NCBI RefSeq assembly: GCF_024699985.1
Contig: NZ_JAJONA010000001.1
Location: forward strand, 496,001-560,000
Reading direction: 5' to 3'
Origin: Phenylobacterium sp. J367
GTDB lineage: Bacteria; Pseudomonadota; Alphaproteobacteria; Caulobacterales; Caulobacteraceae
DNA length: 64,000 nt
Notes under the pieces: model-generated
Told to the model about the DNA's origin: nothing
Databases searched by the model: none
The model's input: only the letters and a program-made list of their open reading frames with translations
Made by a program: the position numbers and the translations under genes
Shown here: piece after piece, positions 37,631 through 49,730 of the stretch
How positions within the stretch are numbered: the stretch's first letter is position 1
Layout: each line of letters opens with the position of its first letter

Positions 37631-38242
37631 TCAGACCGACACGCCCTCGTCCGGGCCTTCCGGCGCGCTGAAAGGCGTCGTCAGTCCGAACAGGACATGG
37701 TCTCGCCAGACGCCGTTAATTTTCAGATAAGCCTTGGCGTAGCCTTCCTCGGCGAACCCGGCCCGGGCGAGCAGCCGGCGCGACGGCCCGTTCTCCGGGA
37801 TGCAGGCCGCCTCAAGGCGATGAAGCCCCAGGGTGCGGAACGCGAAGTCGGTCAGCGCCCGGACCGCCGCCAGCGTCAGCCCCTGCCGCGCGAAGGGCTT
37901 GCCGCACCAGTAGCCCACGGACGCCATCTGGGCGACGCCGCGGCGGACGTTGGAGAGCGTGATGCCCCCGGTCAGCGCCCCGTCCGAGGCGCGGAACACG
38001 AAGAAGGGATAGGCCGCGCCCAGGTCCCGGTCGCGCTGATAGGCGATCAGCCGCCGGCGGAAGGCGGCGCGGCTGAGATCGTCGGCCGGCCAGGTGGGCT
38101 CCCACGGCTGCAGGAAGGCGCGGCTGGCGGCGCGCAGCTCCCGCCATTCGGGATAGTCCGCGGCGCGCGGCGGCCGCAGCACGACGCCGTCGCCTTCGAC
38201 GCGCAGTCCGCTCTCCGGCGTGATCCAGTCCAGCAGCGCCAT
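37631..38242 (-). CDS. GNAT acetyltransferase (RimJ/RimL-like)
   Basis: 203 aa from ATG at 38242, in a run after the M16 peptidase gene. Pattern: VLRPPRAADYPEWRELRAASRAFLQPWEP, GGITLSNVRRGVAQMASVGYWCGKPFARQGLTLAAVRAL with the acetyl-CoA pyrophosphate loop, and LGLHRLEAACIPENGPSRRLLARAGF. Such enzymes acetylate the N-terminus of ribosomal proteins or similar amines. A non-ATG start further upstream overlapping the peptidase stop was not preferred. Confidence 0.88.
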   Translation of the reverse strand: MALLDWITPESGLRVEGDGVVLRPPRAADYPEWRELRAASRAFLQPWEPTWPADDLSRAAFRRRLIAYQRDRDLGAAYPFFVFRASDGALTGGITLSNVRRGVAQMASVGYWCGKPFARQGLTLAAVRALTDFAFRTLGLHRLEAACIPENGPSRRLLARAGFAEEGYAKAYLKINGVWRDHVLFGLTTPFSAPEGPDEGVSV

Positions 38243-38274
38243 GGACGCCGAGCCTCGCGCAAAACGCGGGCGCG

Positions 38275-39608
38275 TCAATAGGTCGGTGAAAAGGCGATCG
38301 CGCCCATGCCGAACAGGGAGGCCTCGAACACCGGCGCTGCCCGCAGGGCCGCCTTCGGCCCCAGCACCGCCACGGCCGACTTACGCGAGCGCAGGATCCA
38401 CTCGACCAGCCGCGAGATGTCCTCGGCGGTGACCGCGTCAACCTCGCGGGCGACGATGTCCGGATGCAGCGTACGGCCGAACAGCAGGACCTGGCCCGCC
38501 GCCTGCTCGGCGCGGGCCAGCGCGCCCTCGCGGCCCATGAACATCGAACCTTTCACCTGTGCCTTGGCGCGGGCGAGTTCCGCCTCCGGCACGGGCTTCA
38601 AGAGCTCGATGATCTCGCCGGCCGTGACCCGCGCCAGTTCCTCGGCGTCGGTCGCAGCACAGCCGGCGAAGACGCCCAGCACGCCCACGTCCGCATAGGT
38701 CTCCGAATAGGCGTCGATGGCGTAGGCGAGGCCCCGCTTCTCCCGGGCCTCCTGGAACAGCCGGGACGCCATGCCGCCGCCGAGGATTTCGGCCAGCAGG
38801 CGCAGCGCGAAATAGTCGGGGTCCAGAACGCCCACCGCCGGCAGCAGGAGCACGACGTTCGCCTGCTCCAGCTTCTGGCCACAGTGTTCGCGCCGCCGGT
38901 GAAGCTGGCCGGCTCCGGCGACGGCAGGGACGGCCCCTCGGCCTGGCCGAAGTCGCGCTCGGCGAGCTTCAGCAACTCGTCCTCGTCCACGGCGCCGGCC
39001 GCGCTTACCACCAGGGAGCCCGGACCGTAGAGCGCCGCGCGCCACTCCGACAGGCTGTCGGGCGCGGCCCGGCCGATGGACTCGGTCGTGCCGAGGATCG
39101 GTCGGCCCAGGGACTGCTCGGCGAAGGCCGCGCCCTGGGCCAGCTCGAAGACCAGGTCGTCGGGCGCGTCCGCCGCCTCGGCGATCTCCTGGGCCACCAC
39201 CTGCTTCTCTCGGCTCAGGTCCGAGGCGTCCATGTGGGGGCGGAGCACCAGGTCGGAGATCACCCGCGAGCCAAGGTCCAGCCCGTGTTTCAGCGCCCGC
39301 ACCTGGAAGCTGGTGCGCTCATAGCCGGTGGCGGCGTTGATGTGGCCGCCCTCAGCCTCGATCACCTCGACGATGCCCTTGGCCGAGCGGCCGCCGGCGC
39401 CCTTGAAGACCATGTGCTCCAGGAGGTGCGACCAGCCCGAGCGTTCCGCGTCCTCGAACCGCGCGCCGCGTCCGGCGACCACCGACAGGGCCACGGTCTG
39501 CAGGCCGGGCATGGGGTCGCAGACGACGCGCACGCCGTTGGACAGGCTGTGGACCCGCGGCGTCTCCGCCGGGGTCTGCGCCCTACGCTTCGGCGAACGC
39601 GCGGACAT
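38275..39608 (-). CDS. M16 (pitrilysin/MPP-like) zinc metallopeptidase (one frameshift)
   Basis: About 444 aa after correction. The zinc motif H-x-x-E-H is HLLEH in SGWSHLLEHMVFKG, with the downstream Glu in IVEVIEAEGGHINAATGYERTSF. The C-terminal domain continues QKLEQANVVLLLPAVG and KRGLAYAIDAYSETYADVGVL. The frame breaks near 38879-38890, where one base is missing between TGGANT and QKLEQAN. Such peptidases degrade or process peptides. The start overlaps thrC's end by 26 bases, so the two are coupled; a start further in near RVHSLSNGVRVV is possible. Confidence 0.88.
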
Positions 39609-40977
39609 GGGCCTTGATCATCTCCGTCTCGGCGGGGAGACGGTCGAAACGTTCGGGGCGACCGGCCAGGTCCGCAGCCCCGCGCGGCAGGATGGCGGTC
39701 ACGCCGCTGGCGGCGGCCACGTCCTCCGGGAACTTGGCGGCATGGGCGGTGGAGAGCACGACGACAGGGCCCGGCACGTCCGGGCTCCGCTTCAGGGCCG
39801 CCACAGCCACGGCGGTATGCGGGTCGATCAGCTCGCCGGTCTCGTTGAGCGTCGCCACGATGGTCCGGCGGGTCTCGTCCTCGCCCACGGCGACGCCGCG
39901 GAACAGCGCCTGCATGGATGCGAGGGCCGACGGCGGGATGTCGATGGCGCCGGCGGTGGCGAAGGCCTCGAAGGCGCGCGCCGTCTCGACGGCCTCGCGG
40001 GAGACGCCCTCGAAGTAGAGCCGCTCGAAGTTCGACGCCGACTGGATGTCCATGGCCGGCGAGATGGTCGCATGGACCGAGCCGCGGGCATAGCGGCCGG
40101 TCTCGAAGGCGGTCGCCAGGATGTCGTTGGAGTTGGTGGCGACGATGATCTTCCCGATCGGCAGGCTCATGCGGCTGGCCACATAGCCGGCGAATGCGTC
40201 GCCGAAGTTGCCCGAGGGCACGCAGAAGCTGACCGGCCGGAGCGGCGCGCCGAGCGCCACGGCGCTGGTGAAGTAATAGACCGCCTGGGCGGCGATCCGG
40301 GCGAAGTTGATCGAGTTGACGCCCGAGAGGTCCACCGCCTGGCGCAGGACCTCGTCCTGGAAGGTCGCCTTCACAACCGCCTGGCAGTCGTCGAAGGTGC
40401 CGGCCACGGCGACGCAGGCGACGTTGTCCTCCACCGCCGCGGTCATGAACCGGCGTTGGACCTCGCTGATCCGACCTTCGGGGAAGAGGGCCATCACCTT
40501 GACGTTCTTGCGTCCGCGGAAGGCCTCCACGGCCGCGCCGCCGGTGTCGCCCGAGGTTGCGCAGAGGATGGTCTGGCGGCGCTTCTGCTTGCCCAGGATG
40601 TGCTCGTAGAGGCGGGCCAGGATCTGCATGGCCACGTCCTTGAACGCGAGGCTGGGACCATGGTGGAGCTCGGCCAGGAAGGCGTTCGGCCCGATCTGGA
40701 CCAGCGGCACGACCGCCGGGTGGTTGAAGGTGGCGTAGGCCTCCCGGCACATCTCCAGCAGGTCGGCCTTCGGGATCTCGTCGCCGGCGAAGGCGCCGAT
40801 CACCGCGGCGGCCACCTCGGCATAGGGCTTGCCGGCGAAGGCGGCGATCTCGTCGGCCGAGAAGCTCGGCCAGGTCTGGGGCACATAGAGGCCGCCGTCG
40901 GGCGCGAGCCCGGCCAGCACCGCATCGACGAACCCCACCGCGGGAGCCTGCCCACGGGTCGAGATGTAACGCATCAC
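39583..40977 (-). CDS. thrC: Threonine synthase
   Basis: 464 aa PLP enzyme that makes threonine from phosphohomoserine. The N-terminus MMRYISTRGQAPAVGFVDAVLAGLAPDGGLYVP, the PLP-lysine segment HHGPSLAFKDVAMQ, CATSGDTGGAAVEAFRG, and VPSGNFGDAFAGYVA are diagnostic. Its ATG overlaps the stop of the SURF1 gene by 4 bases and it lies in the long cytochrome oxidase run, an arrangement typical of Caulobacterales. Confidence 0.96.
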   Translation of the reverse strand: MMRYISTRGQAPAVGFVDAVLAGLAPDGGLYVPQTWPSFSADEIAAFAGKPYAEVAAAVIGAFAGDEIPKADLLEMCREAYATFNHPAVVPLVQIGPNAFLAELHHGPSLAFKDVAMQILARLYEHILGKQKRRQTILCATSGDTGGAAVEAFRGRKNVKVMALFPEGRISEVQRRFMTAAVEDNVACVAVAGTFDDCQAVVKATFQDEVLRQAVDLSGVNSINFARIAAQAVYYFTSAVALGAPLRPVSFCVPSGNFGDAFAGYVASRMSLPIGKIIVATNSNDILATAFETGRYARGSVHATISPAMDIQSASNFERLYFEGVSREAVETARAFEAFATAGAIDIPPSALASMQALFRGVAVGEDETRRTIVATLNETGELIDPHTAVAVAALKRSPDVPGPVVVLSTAHAAKFPEDVAAASGVTAILPRGAADLAGRPERFDRLPAETEMIKAHVRAFAEA

Positions 40978-41732
40978 GCTTTCCGCCGTCTCCAGAGCAT
41001 GGCGGCATAGACGGCGGCCAGAGCCCCGGCAAGGCCGAACCAGGTTCCGGCGTACTCCAGGTGGCGGTTAGGAATGCTGGTGGGGATCGGCGCCGGAGTC
41101 AGCGCCCGCCACTCCGGGTTCGACGAGGTTTCAACCATCAGGAAGATCGGCGCGGGCCGCTCGGCCCGCAGCACCGCGGCCATGGCCTCCACATCCCGGG
41201 AGAAGAAGCGGTCGGCGCGGTTCGGGGGCGTGACGAAGCTGGCCGGTTCGGGGGAGCGGAGGAGGCCGGTGATCGTCACCGGGGCCGTGGCCGCCGGATC
41301 GACCGGCGGACGCGCGGAGACGATGTCCGCGACGAAGCCGCGGTCCACCAGCACCGTCCTGTATCGCAGGGCGTCGACCTTGCAGGCCGAGATCAGCCGC
41401 GTCCCGGCCCGGCCGTCGCGGAGGCCGTAGAGCTCGACGAAGGGCGCGGCGGCCAGGCCCGGGCAGGTCGCCGAGACCCGCGTGAAATCGACGTCCCGTC
41501 CTTCGTTGAGGGCGTCGAGCACCGGGCCGATCGGCCGGGCCGGCGCGGCCTGCAGCATCTCGATCCGGGCCAGGAGGTCGCGCTTCCAGGCCAGCCGCTG
41601 CAGTTGCCAGCCGCCCAGGGTCAGGAGCACCAGCATGGCCAGGGCGGTGACCAGGGTAAGCCCCACGGGGAAGCCGCGCGTCGACGGCTCACGGGTCCCC
41701 ATCGGGACCTCCGGATCCCACTGTTCAGTCAT
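40974..41732 (-). CDS. SURF1-family cytochrome oxidase biogenesis protein
   Basis: 252 aa. Two membrane anchors enclose a periplasmic domain: N-terminal VGLTLVTALAMLVLLTLGGWQLQRLAWK, with the SURF1 motif GGWQ..R..WK, and C-terminal HLEYAGTWFGLAGALAAVYAAMLW, where R-H-x-x-Y is the second signature. It helps insert haem a into subunit I. The gene overlaps thrC and DUF983 by a few bases. Confidence 0.93.
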   Translation of the reverse strand: MTEQWDPEVPMGTREPSTRGFPVGLTLVTALAMLVLLTLGGWQLQRLAWKRDLLARIEMLQAAPARPIGPVLDALNEGRDVDFTRVSATCPGLAAAPFVELYGLRDGRAGTRLISACKVDALRYRTVLVDRGFVADIVSARPPVDPAATAPVTITGLLRSPEPASFVTPPNRADRFFSRDVEAMAAVLRAERPAPIFLMVETSSNPEWRALTPAPIPTSIPNRHLEYAGTWFGLAGALAAVYAAMLWRRRKA

Positions 41733-42083
41733 GCCGGGCTTCGGAAGCCTTGTTCTTGAATTGCGCGGCCAGCATCAGCCCCTTCATCGGCCGGAGCAAA
41801 GCCAGCACCACGATCAGCGTGGCCGGCAACCAGACCATCAGGTGCACCCAGACCGGCGGGGCGAAGGCGATCTCGGTGAAGAGCGCGCCGAAGGCCACCA
41901 GCAGGCCCGCGACCAGGATCACAAAGACGGCTGGCCCGTCGCCGGAGTCGGCGCGGGCCAGGTCGAAGCCGCAGGCTTCGCAGCGAGGCGACACCTTGAG
42001 GAAGCCCTCGAACAGGCGCCCTCGCCGCAGTTCGGGCAGCGGCCCGCCACCCCCGCGAGCAGCGGGTTGCGGGCCGCGGGCAC
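41725..42083 (-). CDS. DUF983 membrane protein (one frameshift)
   Basis: About 119 aa after correction. A GTG at 42083 lies 3 bases after the ctaE stop. A zinc-ribbon-like pair is split by the frameshift: RCPNCGEG, then RLFEGFLKVSPRCEACGFDLARADSGDGPAVF. One base is missing near 42017-42021. Two membrane segments follow (FVILVAGLLVAFGALF, VWVHLMVWLPATLIVVLAL). The family is regularly found in alphaproteobacterial cox operons next to ctaE and surf1; its role is unknown. Confidence 0.82.
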
Positions 42084-42085
42084 GG

Positions 42086-42955
42086 TCAGTGGGCCGGGCC
42101 GCCGAAGACCACGTAGATGAAGGCGAACAGGAACAGCCACACCACGTCGACGAAGTGCCAGTACCAGGCCGCCGCCTCGAAGCCGAAGTGCTTCTGCGGG
42201 GTGAAGGCCCCGTTCATCAGGCGGATCAGGCAGACGATCAGGAAGATGGTCCCGATCAGCACGTGGAAGCCGTGGAAGCCGGTGGCCATGAAGAAGGCCG
42301 AACCGTAGAGCCCCGAGTTCGCCGCTTCCTCGTTGAAGAAGTACTGGTGCTCGAGGATGTGGTGGTACTCGTAGACCTGGATCGCGGTGAACAGCACCCC
42401 GAGGATCACCGTCAGGATCAGGCCGAGCTTGGCGCCCTTGCGGTCGCCGGTCTGCAGCGCATGGTGCGCCCAGGTGACCGTCGTGCCGGAGAGCAGCAGG
42501 GTCAGGGTGTTGAGCAGCGGCAGCTCCCAGGCCGGCACCGTCTCGACGCCGTGCGGCGGCCAGGTGGCCCAGGCGGTACGGACCTCCTCGATCGAGGACA
42601 GGGTCCGGTGCTCGCCGAAGAGCGCCATCTCGAAGAAGATCCAGAACCAGGCGACGAAGAACATCACCTCGGACGCGATGAACAGGATCATCCCGTAGCG
42701 AAGGCCGATGGAGACCACAGGCGTATGGTCGCCCTGGTTGGCTTCCTTCACCACGTCCCGCCACCAGCCGAACATCGTGTAGAGGACGCCGGCCAGGCCG
42801 GCGGCGAACAGCCACCAGGTGCCCTTGTCGAGGCCAAACAGGCCCTTCATCCAGGCCACCCCGCCCATCGCCATCACGACGGCGGCGATGGAACCGGTCA
42901 GCGGCCACGGGCTCGGATTGACCAGATGGTAGTCGTGCTTCACGCCAGCGGCCAT
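42086..42955 (-). CDS. ctaE: Cytochrome c oxidase subunit III
   Basis: 289 aa with about seven membrane helices. Typical segments: [88 protein letters not shown] and [21 protein letters not shown]. It stabilises the catalytic core of the aa3 terminal oxidase and may act as an oxygen channel. Confidence 0.96.
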   Translation of the reverse strand: MAAGVKHDYHLVNPSPWPLTGSIAAVVMAMGGVAWMKGLFGLDKGTWWLFAAGLAGVLYTMFGWWRDVVKEANQGDHTPVVSIGLRYGMILFIASEVMFFVAWFWIFFEMALFGEHRTLSSIEEVRTAWATWPPHGVETVPAWELPLLNTLTLLLSGTTVTWAHHALQTGDRKGAKLGLILTVILGVLFTAIQVYEYHHILEHQYFFNEEAANSGLYGSAFFMATGFHGFHVLIGTIFLIVCLIRLMNGAFTPQKHFGFEAAAWYWHFVDVVWLFLFAFIYVVFGGPAH

Positions 42956-43060
42956 TGCGCCTTACACCCTCGCAAGTCACCGCGCGCCCATGAGTCGCGC
43001 GCGCGGCGGAAATCGGGGACGCTATAGCCTTCGCCAGCGCCTCCCGCCAAGGGGGAAAGC

Positions 43061-43672
43061 CTAACCCGCGTTCGCCGGCTTGTGCGCCTGGGCGGTCTCG
43101 GGCGTCGGCGGGGCGTCCACGGAGCGGAAGAAGGTGTAGGAAAGCGTGACTTCCTGCTTGCCCTTGGTCTCGAAGTCCGTGGCGTACTTGGGGTCCACGA
43201 AATAGAGCACCGGCATCTCCACGGTCTCCCCCGGGCCGATGGTCTGGTCGGAGAAACAGAAGCAGTCGAGCTTCTGGAAATAGGGGCCGGCCTGCTCGGG
43301 AACGACATTGAACACCGCCCGGCCGGTGATCGCCTGGTCGCTGTTGTTCCTGACCGTGAAGAGCGCAAGCTTGGTCTCGCCGATCTTCGCGGGCTGCGAG
43401 GTCTGCTCGGCCGTGAAGGTCCAGGGCAGGTCGCGGACATTGGCGTCGAAGCGGATGGTGAGCTTGCGGTCCAGCACGGTGTCGGGCGCGGCCTCGGCCC
43501 GCTTGGTCGTGCCGTCGAAGCCGGTGAGCTGGCAGAACGCCCGGTAGAGCGGCACGGACGCGAAGGCCATGCCGGTCATGCCGAAGAACGCCGCCGCGCA
43601 GATCAGGGCGACCTTGGCGTTTCGCCTCTGCTCCGGCGTGATCGGGGGTTTAGAAGGGACGTTCGGTGACAT
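43061..43672 (-). CDS. ctaG: Cytochrome c oxidase assembly protein CtaG/Cox11 (CuB insertion)
   Basis: 203 aa. One N-terminal anchor ([20 protein letters not shown]) with the following [14 protein letters not shown], and a periplasmic immunoglobulin-like domain with the copper-binding CFCF in [16 protein letters not shown], then [14 protein letters not shown]. It delivers copper to the CuB site of subunit I. The gene overlaps the small membrane protein gene upstream by 23 bases. Confidence 0.95.
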   Translation of the reverse strand: MSPNVPSKPPITPEQRRNAKVALICAAAFFGMTGMAFASVPLYRAFCQLTGFDGTTKRAEAAPDTVLDRKLTIRFDANVRDLPWTFTAEQTSQPAKIGETKLALFTVRNNSDQAITGRAVFNVVPEQAGPYFQKLDCFCFSDQTIGPGETVEMPVLYFVDPKYATDFETKGKQEVTLSYTFFRSVDAPPTPETAQAHKPANAG

Positions 43673-43802
43673 TGGCGCCCAGCCGCACGATGGTGACGAC
43701 GAAGATCAGGACAATGAACAGGACCAGCCCCAGGGCCAGCGCGATATTCCGGCCGCGCCGGGCCTTCGCCTGGTCGGGGGACTCGCGGACGGGATCGCTC
43801 AT
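43650..43802 (-). CDS. Small single-span membrane protein of the cox operon, 50 aa
   Basis: ATG at 43802, TAA at 43650. [19 protein letters not shown] is a charged cytoplasmic start, followed by one helix ([20 protein letters not shown]) and [11 protein letters not shown]. The position, between ctaB and ctaG, and the size match the short accessory protein (CoxF-like) found there in other alphaproteobacteria. Its start follows the ctaB stop directly. Confidence 0.8.
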   Translation of the reverse strand: MSDPVRESPDQAKARRGRNIALALGLVLFIVLIFVVTIVRLGANVTERPF

Positions 43803-44772
43803 CTAGAAGACCTCCAGGGCGGGCAGGCCCGCCAGGTGTTCCACAAGAAGGGTGGCGAAGAGAAGCGTCAGGTAGAGGATGGAGAACGCGAACAGATTGC
43901 GCGCGTCCTTCGCGCCGGCGCGGACGTCGTAGAGCCCGTCGTCGTTGCGCTGGCCCGCCGCCTCGCCGGCCCGGCTGCGATAGAGCCGCCAGGCGAGCAG
44001 CAGGAACACGAGCCCACCGACGCCCGACACGGCCAGGTAGGGCGCCGCCGCCCAGGCCCGTGAAGGCCGGTGCGAGGGCGAAGGGGACGAACAGCAGGCT
44101 GTAGATCCAGATCTGCCGGCGGGTGGAGGCCGCGCCCGCCACCACCGGCATCATCGGCACGCCGGCCTTCTGATAGTCCTCGGAGGTGTAGAGGCTGAGC
44201 GCCCAGAAGTGCGGCGGGGTCCACATGAAGATGATCGCGCAGAGCAGCCAGGCGTTCAGCGGCGCGGTCCCGGAAGCCGCCGCCCAGCCGATCACCGGCG
44301 GCAGGGCGCCGGCCAGGCCGCCGATGACGATGTTCTGCGCCGTCCACCGCTTCAGCCACATCGTGTAGACGACGGCGTAGAAGACGATGGTGAAGGCCAG
44401 CAGGCCCGCCGCCAGCCAGTTCAGCGCCATGCCCATCAGCATGACGGAGAACAGCGACAGCACGATCCCCAGCGCCGCGGCGTCCGAACCCTGGACCCGG
44501 CCCGCCGGCACCGGCCGGCCGCGCGTGCGGCGCATCTTCGCGTCGATGTCGGCGTCGTACCACATGTTCAGCGCGCCGGACGCGCCCGCGCCCACCGCGA
44601 TGCAGAGGATCGCCACGGCGCCCAGCAGCGGGTGGACCGGCGTCTCGGCCGCGACGAGGCCGGTGAGCGCGGTGAAGACCACCAGGCTCATGACGCGCGG
44701 CTTCAGCAGCAGGAGGAAGTCCTGCCACCTGGCCGGGGTGCGTTCGGGGGAATGGGCCGTAGCCATGGCCAT
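43803..44772 (-). CDS. ctaB: Protohaem IX farnesyltransferase (haem O synthase; one frameshift)
   Basis: 322 aa after correction. UbiA-type prenyltransferase with the two Asp-rich motifs [19 protein letters not shown] and the later [18 protein letters not shown], plus [21 protein letters not shown]. It farnesylates haem B for the aa3 oxidase. The frame breaks near 44041-44053, with one extra base between FTGLGG and [11 protein letters not shown]. The start is ATG at 44772 or 44766. It lies between ctaD and the small membrane protein. Confidence 0.93.
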
Positions 44773-44796
44773 GCCAGAATACTCGGAATGTTCGAA

Positions 44797-44822
44797 GGGC
44801 GCGCCCCTTGCGGAGCGCGCCC
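44797..44822 (-). other. Stem-loop between ctaD and ctaB
   Basis: GGGCGCGC (44797-44804) pairs with GCGCGCCC (44815-44822), an 8-bp GC stem with a 10-base loop and no U-tract. It lies between the ctaD stop and the ctaB start and could act as an mRNA processing or partial termination point that sets more ctaC/ctaD than ctaB message. Inferred only. Confidence 0.4.
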
Positions 44823-44855
44823 CCAATTTGAGTTGGTCCCGGAGGAGCCCGACGC

Positions 44856-46532
<1,677 letters not shown>

Positions 46533-47531
46533 TTATTTCGCGGCCGGCGCCGTGGGCGCGGGCGTGGCGGTGGTCGCAGCGGCGGGCGCGGTGGCGGCAG
46601 GCGCCGTCGCAGCCGGATTGACCGTGGCGGCGGCGGGCTGCGCCGCATCGGCGGCGGCCGGCGCGGCGGTGGCGGCGTCGGCCGCGGCGTCGAGGGTGGT
46701 CGGCGTCGCCGCCGGGTCCCTGCCGCCCTTGGCGGCCACCCAGGCGTCGAACTCGGCCTGCGTCACCACATGGACTTCGATCGGCATGAAGGCGTGGTCG
46801 ACGCCGCACAGTTCGCGGCAGTTGCCGTAGAAGACGCCAGTGCGGTCGGCCTTGAACCAGGTCTCGTTGACCCGGCCCGGCACGGCGTCGGTGATGATGC
46901 CGAACGACGGCACGGCGAACGCGTGGATCACGTCGGCGCCGGTGACCAGCACGCGGACGGTCTTGTTCACCGGGACGACCAGCGGCTCGGTGGCCGCCAG
47001 ACGGAAGGGGACGCCCTTCGCCTTGGCCTGGTCCTCGGGCAGCATGTTGGAGACGAACTCCGAGATCTCCTGGTCGGGATACTCGTAGCCCCAGTACCAC
47101 TGGTAGCCGGTCGCCTTAACCGTCAGGTCCGGCTTTGGCATGTCGTGGTAGGCGAACAGCAGCTTGAACGAGAAGATCGCGATCACCACCAGGATCAGGA
47201 CCGGGGCGAGGGTCCAGATGACCTCGATGAGGGTGTTGTGGCTCCAGCGCGCCGGCACCGGGTTCGACCGCTTGTTGTAGCGGACGATCACCCAGACCAG
47301 CAGGCCCAGCACGAACAGCGTGATGACCGTGATGACCGGCAGCAGGATCCAGTTGTGGAACCAGATGGCGTCGTCCCGGAGCGGGGTCACGCCCGGCTGC
47401 AGGTCGATCGCGCCCGGCGTGGGTTGCCCCACCAGGTCATTGGCGAGGGCGGAAGCGCCCCAGAACGCCGACATTGCGCCCGCGACGGCGCCTGCCGTCA
47501 GCGCCCGCATACCCTGAAACCTCGACTTCAT
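46533..47531 (-). CDS. ctaC: Cytochrome c oxidase subunit II
   Basis: 332 aa from ATG at 47531 (GAGGGG site). Signal-like start, two helices (NWILLPVITVITLFVLGLLVWVIV, TLAPVLILVVIAIFSFKLLF), the aromatic ATGYQWYWGYEYPD and the CuA ligands H in VIHAFAVPSFG and C-x3-C-x3-H in CRELCGVDHAFM. The last ~65 residues are a low-complexity Ala/Pro/Thr tail of unknown use. It receives electrons from cytochrome c. First gene of the long minus-strand operon. Confidence 0.96.
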   Translation of the reverse strand: MKSRFQGMRALTAGAVAGAMSAFWGASALANDLVGQPTPGAIDLQPGVTPLRDDAIWFHNWILLPVITVITLFVLGLLVWVIVRYNKRSNPVPARWSHNTLIEVIWTLAPVLILVVIAIFSFKLLFAYHDMPKPDLTVKATGYQWYWGYEYPDQEISEFVSNMLPEDQAKAKGVPFRLAATEPLVVPVNKTVRVLVTGADVIHAFAVPSFGIITDAVPGRVNETWFKADRTGVFYGNCRELCGVDHAFMPIEVHVVTQAEFDAWVAAKGGRDPAATPTTLDAAADAATAAPAAADAAQPAAATVNPAATAPAATAPAAATTATPAPTAPAAK

Positions 47532-47782
47532 GTCCCCTCGGTCTGGTTGGCCGGCCGCGTCTCGCGAAACTGACGATCGCCCCCGCCGACTGTCAGAAAA
47601 GCGCGCGCAGGCGTGCTGACGCACGCTGCCCGGCCCTTCGGGCGCGTGCATACGCGCATCGCTTTGGCTTGCCAAGCGCTTGCCATCGTCCAAGGGAGAG
47701 GATGCATCCGCGGGCCGCCTCGGGCCGTATTTGTATGCGCCGGTGAGCCGCTTCCGGCGAATGGCGTTCGCAAGGGATTCGC

Positions 47783-48151
47783 ATGCACCTGAGCCCGGAC
47801 GAGGAACTGGCCATCCGCCGGGAGTTCGGCCGGCTGGTGAACCTCAGCCCCTCGGAGCTGAAGGCTTGGCTGGAAACCGTGGAGTCGAAGAAGGTCGGCA
47901 TGGTCCGCCGCGGCGAGACGGAATCGGTCGGCCGCCAGTCGGCCCGGAAGATCCTCGCCATCAAGGCCAAGGCGGTCGCCGACCTGACCGACGCCGACTA
48001 CGCCCATATGAAGAAGGTCATCGGCTACTGCCGCCGCCATCTCGCGCAGCGTCCCTGGGGGGATGTGACCGACACCCGCTGGCGCTGGAGCCTGATGAAC
48101 TGGGGTCACGATCCCCTGAAAGGCCGCCCCATTGAGCACGGGGGCGGGTGA
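47783..48151 (+). CDS. DUF3140 protein
   Basis: 122 aa. The pattern EFGRLVNLSPSELKAWLETVESKKVG, ESVGRQSARKILAIK, AHMKKVIGYCRRHLAQRP and TRWRWSLMNWGHDPLK matches DUF3140 closely. The family is basic and may bind nucleic acid, but its function is not known. The 251-base gap before it, shared with ctaC, shows no further gene. Confidence 0.82.
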   Translation: MHLSPDEELAIRREFGRLVNLSPSELKAWLETVESKKVGMVRRGETESVGRQSARKILAIKAKAVADLTDADYAHMKKVIGYCRRHLAQRPWGDVTDTRWRWSLMNWGHDPLKGRPIEHGGG

Positions 48152-48182
48152 CGCGCGCCGCCCGCCTCCCTATCTTGGCCCC

Positions 48183-49612
48183 ATGAACGCCCACGCCCCC
48201 GCCCCTCGCTCCTGGACGCCGCCGGCGTCGATCCGAACCGCGCCCGGGAAATCCTCGGCGACGCCCTGGCCGGCGCGGACGACGGCGAGTTGTTCGTCGA
48301 ACGCAGCGAGAGCGAATCCTTCCTGTTCGACGACGGGCGCCTGAAATCGGCGGCCTATGACTCGACCGAGGGTTTCGGCCTGCGCGTGGTGGCGGGGGAG
48401 ACCGCCGGCTACGCCCACGCCAGCGAGGTCTCGGAGGCGGCGATCCGCCGCGCCGCCGACAGCGCCCGTCTGGCCAAGCGCGGCTACGCCGGCGTGGCCG
48501 CCGAAGGTCCGCGCCCGACCAACGCCAGGCTCTACAGCGAGGACAATCCGCTCGCCTCCCCTGGCTTCTCGGACAAGGTGGCGCTCCTTCAAGAGATTGA
48601 CGCCTGGGCGCGCGCGCGCGACCCGCGCGTGGTTCAGGTCATGGCCTCCATGGCCGGCGAGCAGCGGACGGTGGAGATCCTGCGCGCCGACGGCCGGCTG
48701 ATCCGCGACGTCCGTCCGCTCGCCCGCATCAACGTACAGGTCACCGTCGAGAAGGATGGCCGCCGCGAGAACGGCTACACCGGCCAGGGCGGCCGCGCCG
48801 GCTTCGAGACCTGGATCACCCCCGACAAGTGGCAGTCGGCGGTGGACGAGGCGCTTCGCCAGGCGCTGGTCAACCTCGAGGCCGTCCCCTGCCCGGCCGG
48901 CGAGATGGACGTGGTCCTGGGTCCCGGCTGGAACGGCGTCCTGCTGCACGAGGCGGTCGGCCACGGGCTGGAAGGCGACTTCAACCGCAAGGGCACCTCG
49001 GCCTTCTCGGGCAAGATCGGCGAGCGGGTGGCCGCCCCGGGCGTCACGGTCTTCGACGACGGCTCGATCCTCGGCCGCCGCGGCTCGCTCACCGTCGACG
49101 ACGAGGGCACGCCGACCGAGCGCACGATCCTGATCGAGGACGGCATCCTGGTCGGCTACATGCACGACCGGATGAGCGCGCGGCTGATGGGCCTGACCGC
49201 CACCGGCAACGGCCGCCGGCAGTCGTATGCCCACATGCCCATGCCGCGGATGACCAACACCGGGATGATGGGCGGCGATTCCAACCGCGAGGAGATGATC
49301 GCGTCGACCAAGCGCGGCCTCTACTGCGCCAACTTCGGCGGCGGCCAGGTGGACATCACCAACGGCAAGTTCGTCTTCCAGTGCACCGAGGCCTATCTGA
49401 TCGAGGACGGCCGCGTGACGGTGCCGGTGAAGGGCGCGACGCTGATCGGCGACGGCCCCTCTGCGCTGACCCGCGTCACCATGATCGGCGACGACTTCGC
49501 CTTCGACCCCGGCATCGGCGTCTGCGGCAAGGCCGGCCAGAGCGTGCCCGTCGGCGTCGGCCAGCCGTCGCTGAAGATCACCGGCCTGACGGTCGGCGGA
49601 ACGAGCATCTGA
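48183..49612 (+). CDS. tldD: Metalloprotease TldD (one frameshift)
   Basis: 476 aa after correction. Zinc motif HEAVGHGLEGD (H-E-x3-H), with FNRKGTSAFSGKIGERVA, RMSARLMGLTATGNGRRQSY, MPRMTNTGMMGGD and the Cys-containing CTEAYLIEDGRVTVPVKGATLIGDG. With TldE/PmbA, TldD degrades or matures peptides. The frame breaks at the C run 48202-48205 (one C missing) between MNAHAPAP and SLLDAAGVDPNRA; a shorter in-frame ATG at 48290 would lose the family's N-terminus. Confidence 0.92.
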
Positions 49613-49649
49613 CCCGACCACGGAGCAATCGCCGCGGCAAACATGTCGG

Positions 49650-49730
49650 CGATTTAATCCAAGTTACAGGCATTTAACTGGCCCTCCCGTAACGGACGCC
49701 GTCACCTGCGGCCGCTCTGGGGAGAGGTAG
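49650..49730 (+). promoter_or_regulatory. Upstream region shared with the second TonB receptor (copy 1)
   Basis: CGATTTAATCCA, then TTAC-GGCATTTAA-TGGCCC and GTCACxTGCG-CCGCT are repeated at 51837-51921 in the same order and spacing before the second receptor. AT-rich against a GC-rich background, this is probably the promoter/operator and leader carried along in a gene duplication. Confidence 0.6.

Noticed and set aside
47532..47782. A small gene in the gap between ctaC and the DUF3140 gene
   Set aside because: Candidate frames are short, lack ribosome sites and show poor codon statistics; the gap is probably a divergent promoter region.
49651..49675. TTAA pairs before the TonB receptors as CtrA sites
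   Set aside because: The two TTAA are 16 bases apart instead of 7, so the CtrA consensus is not met.
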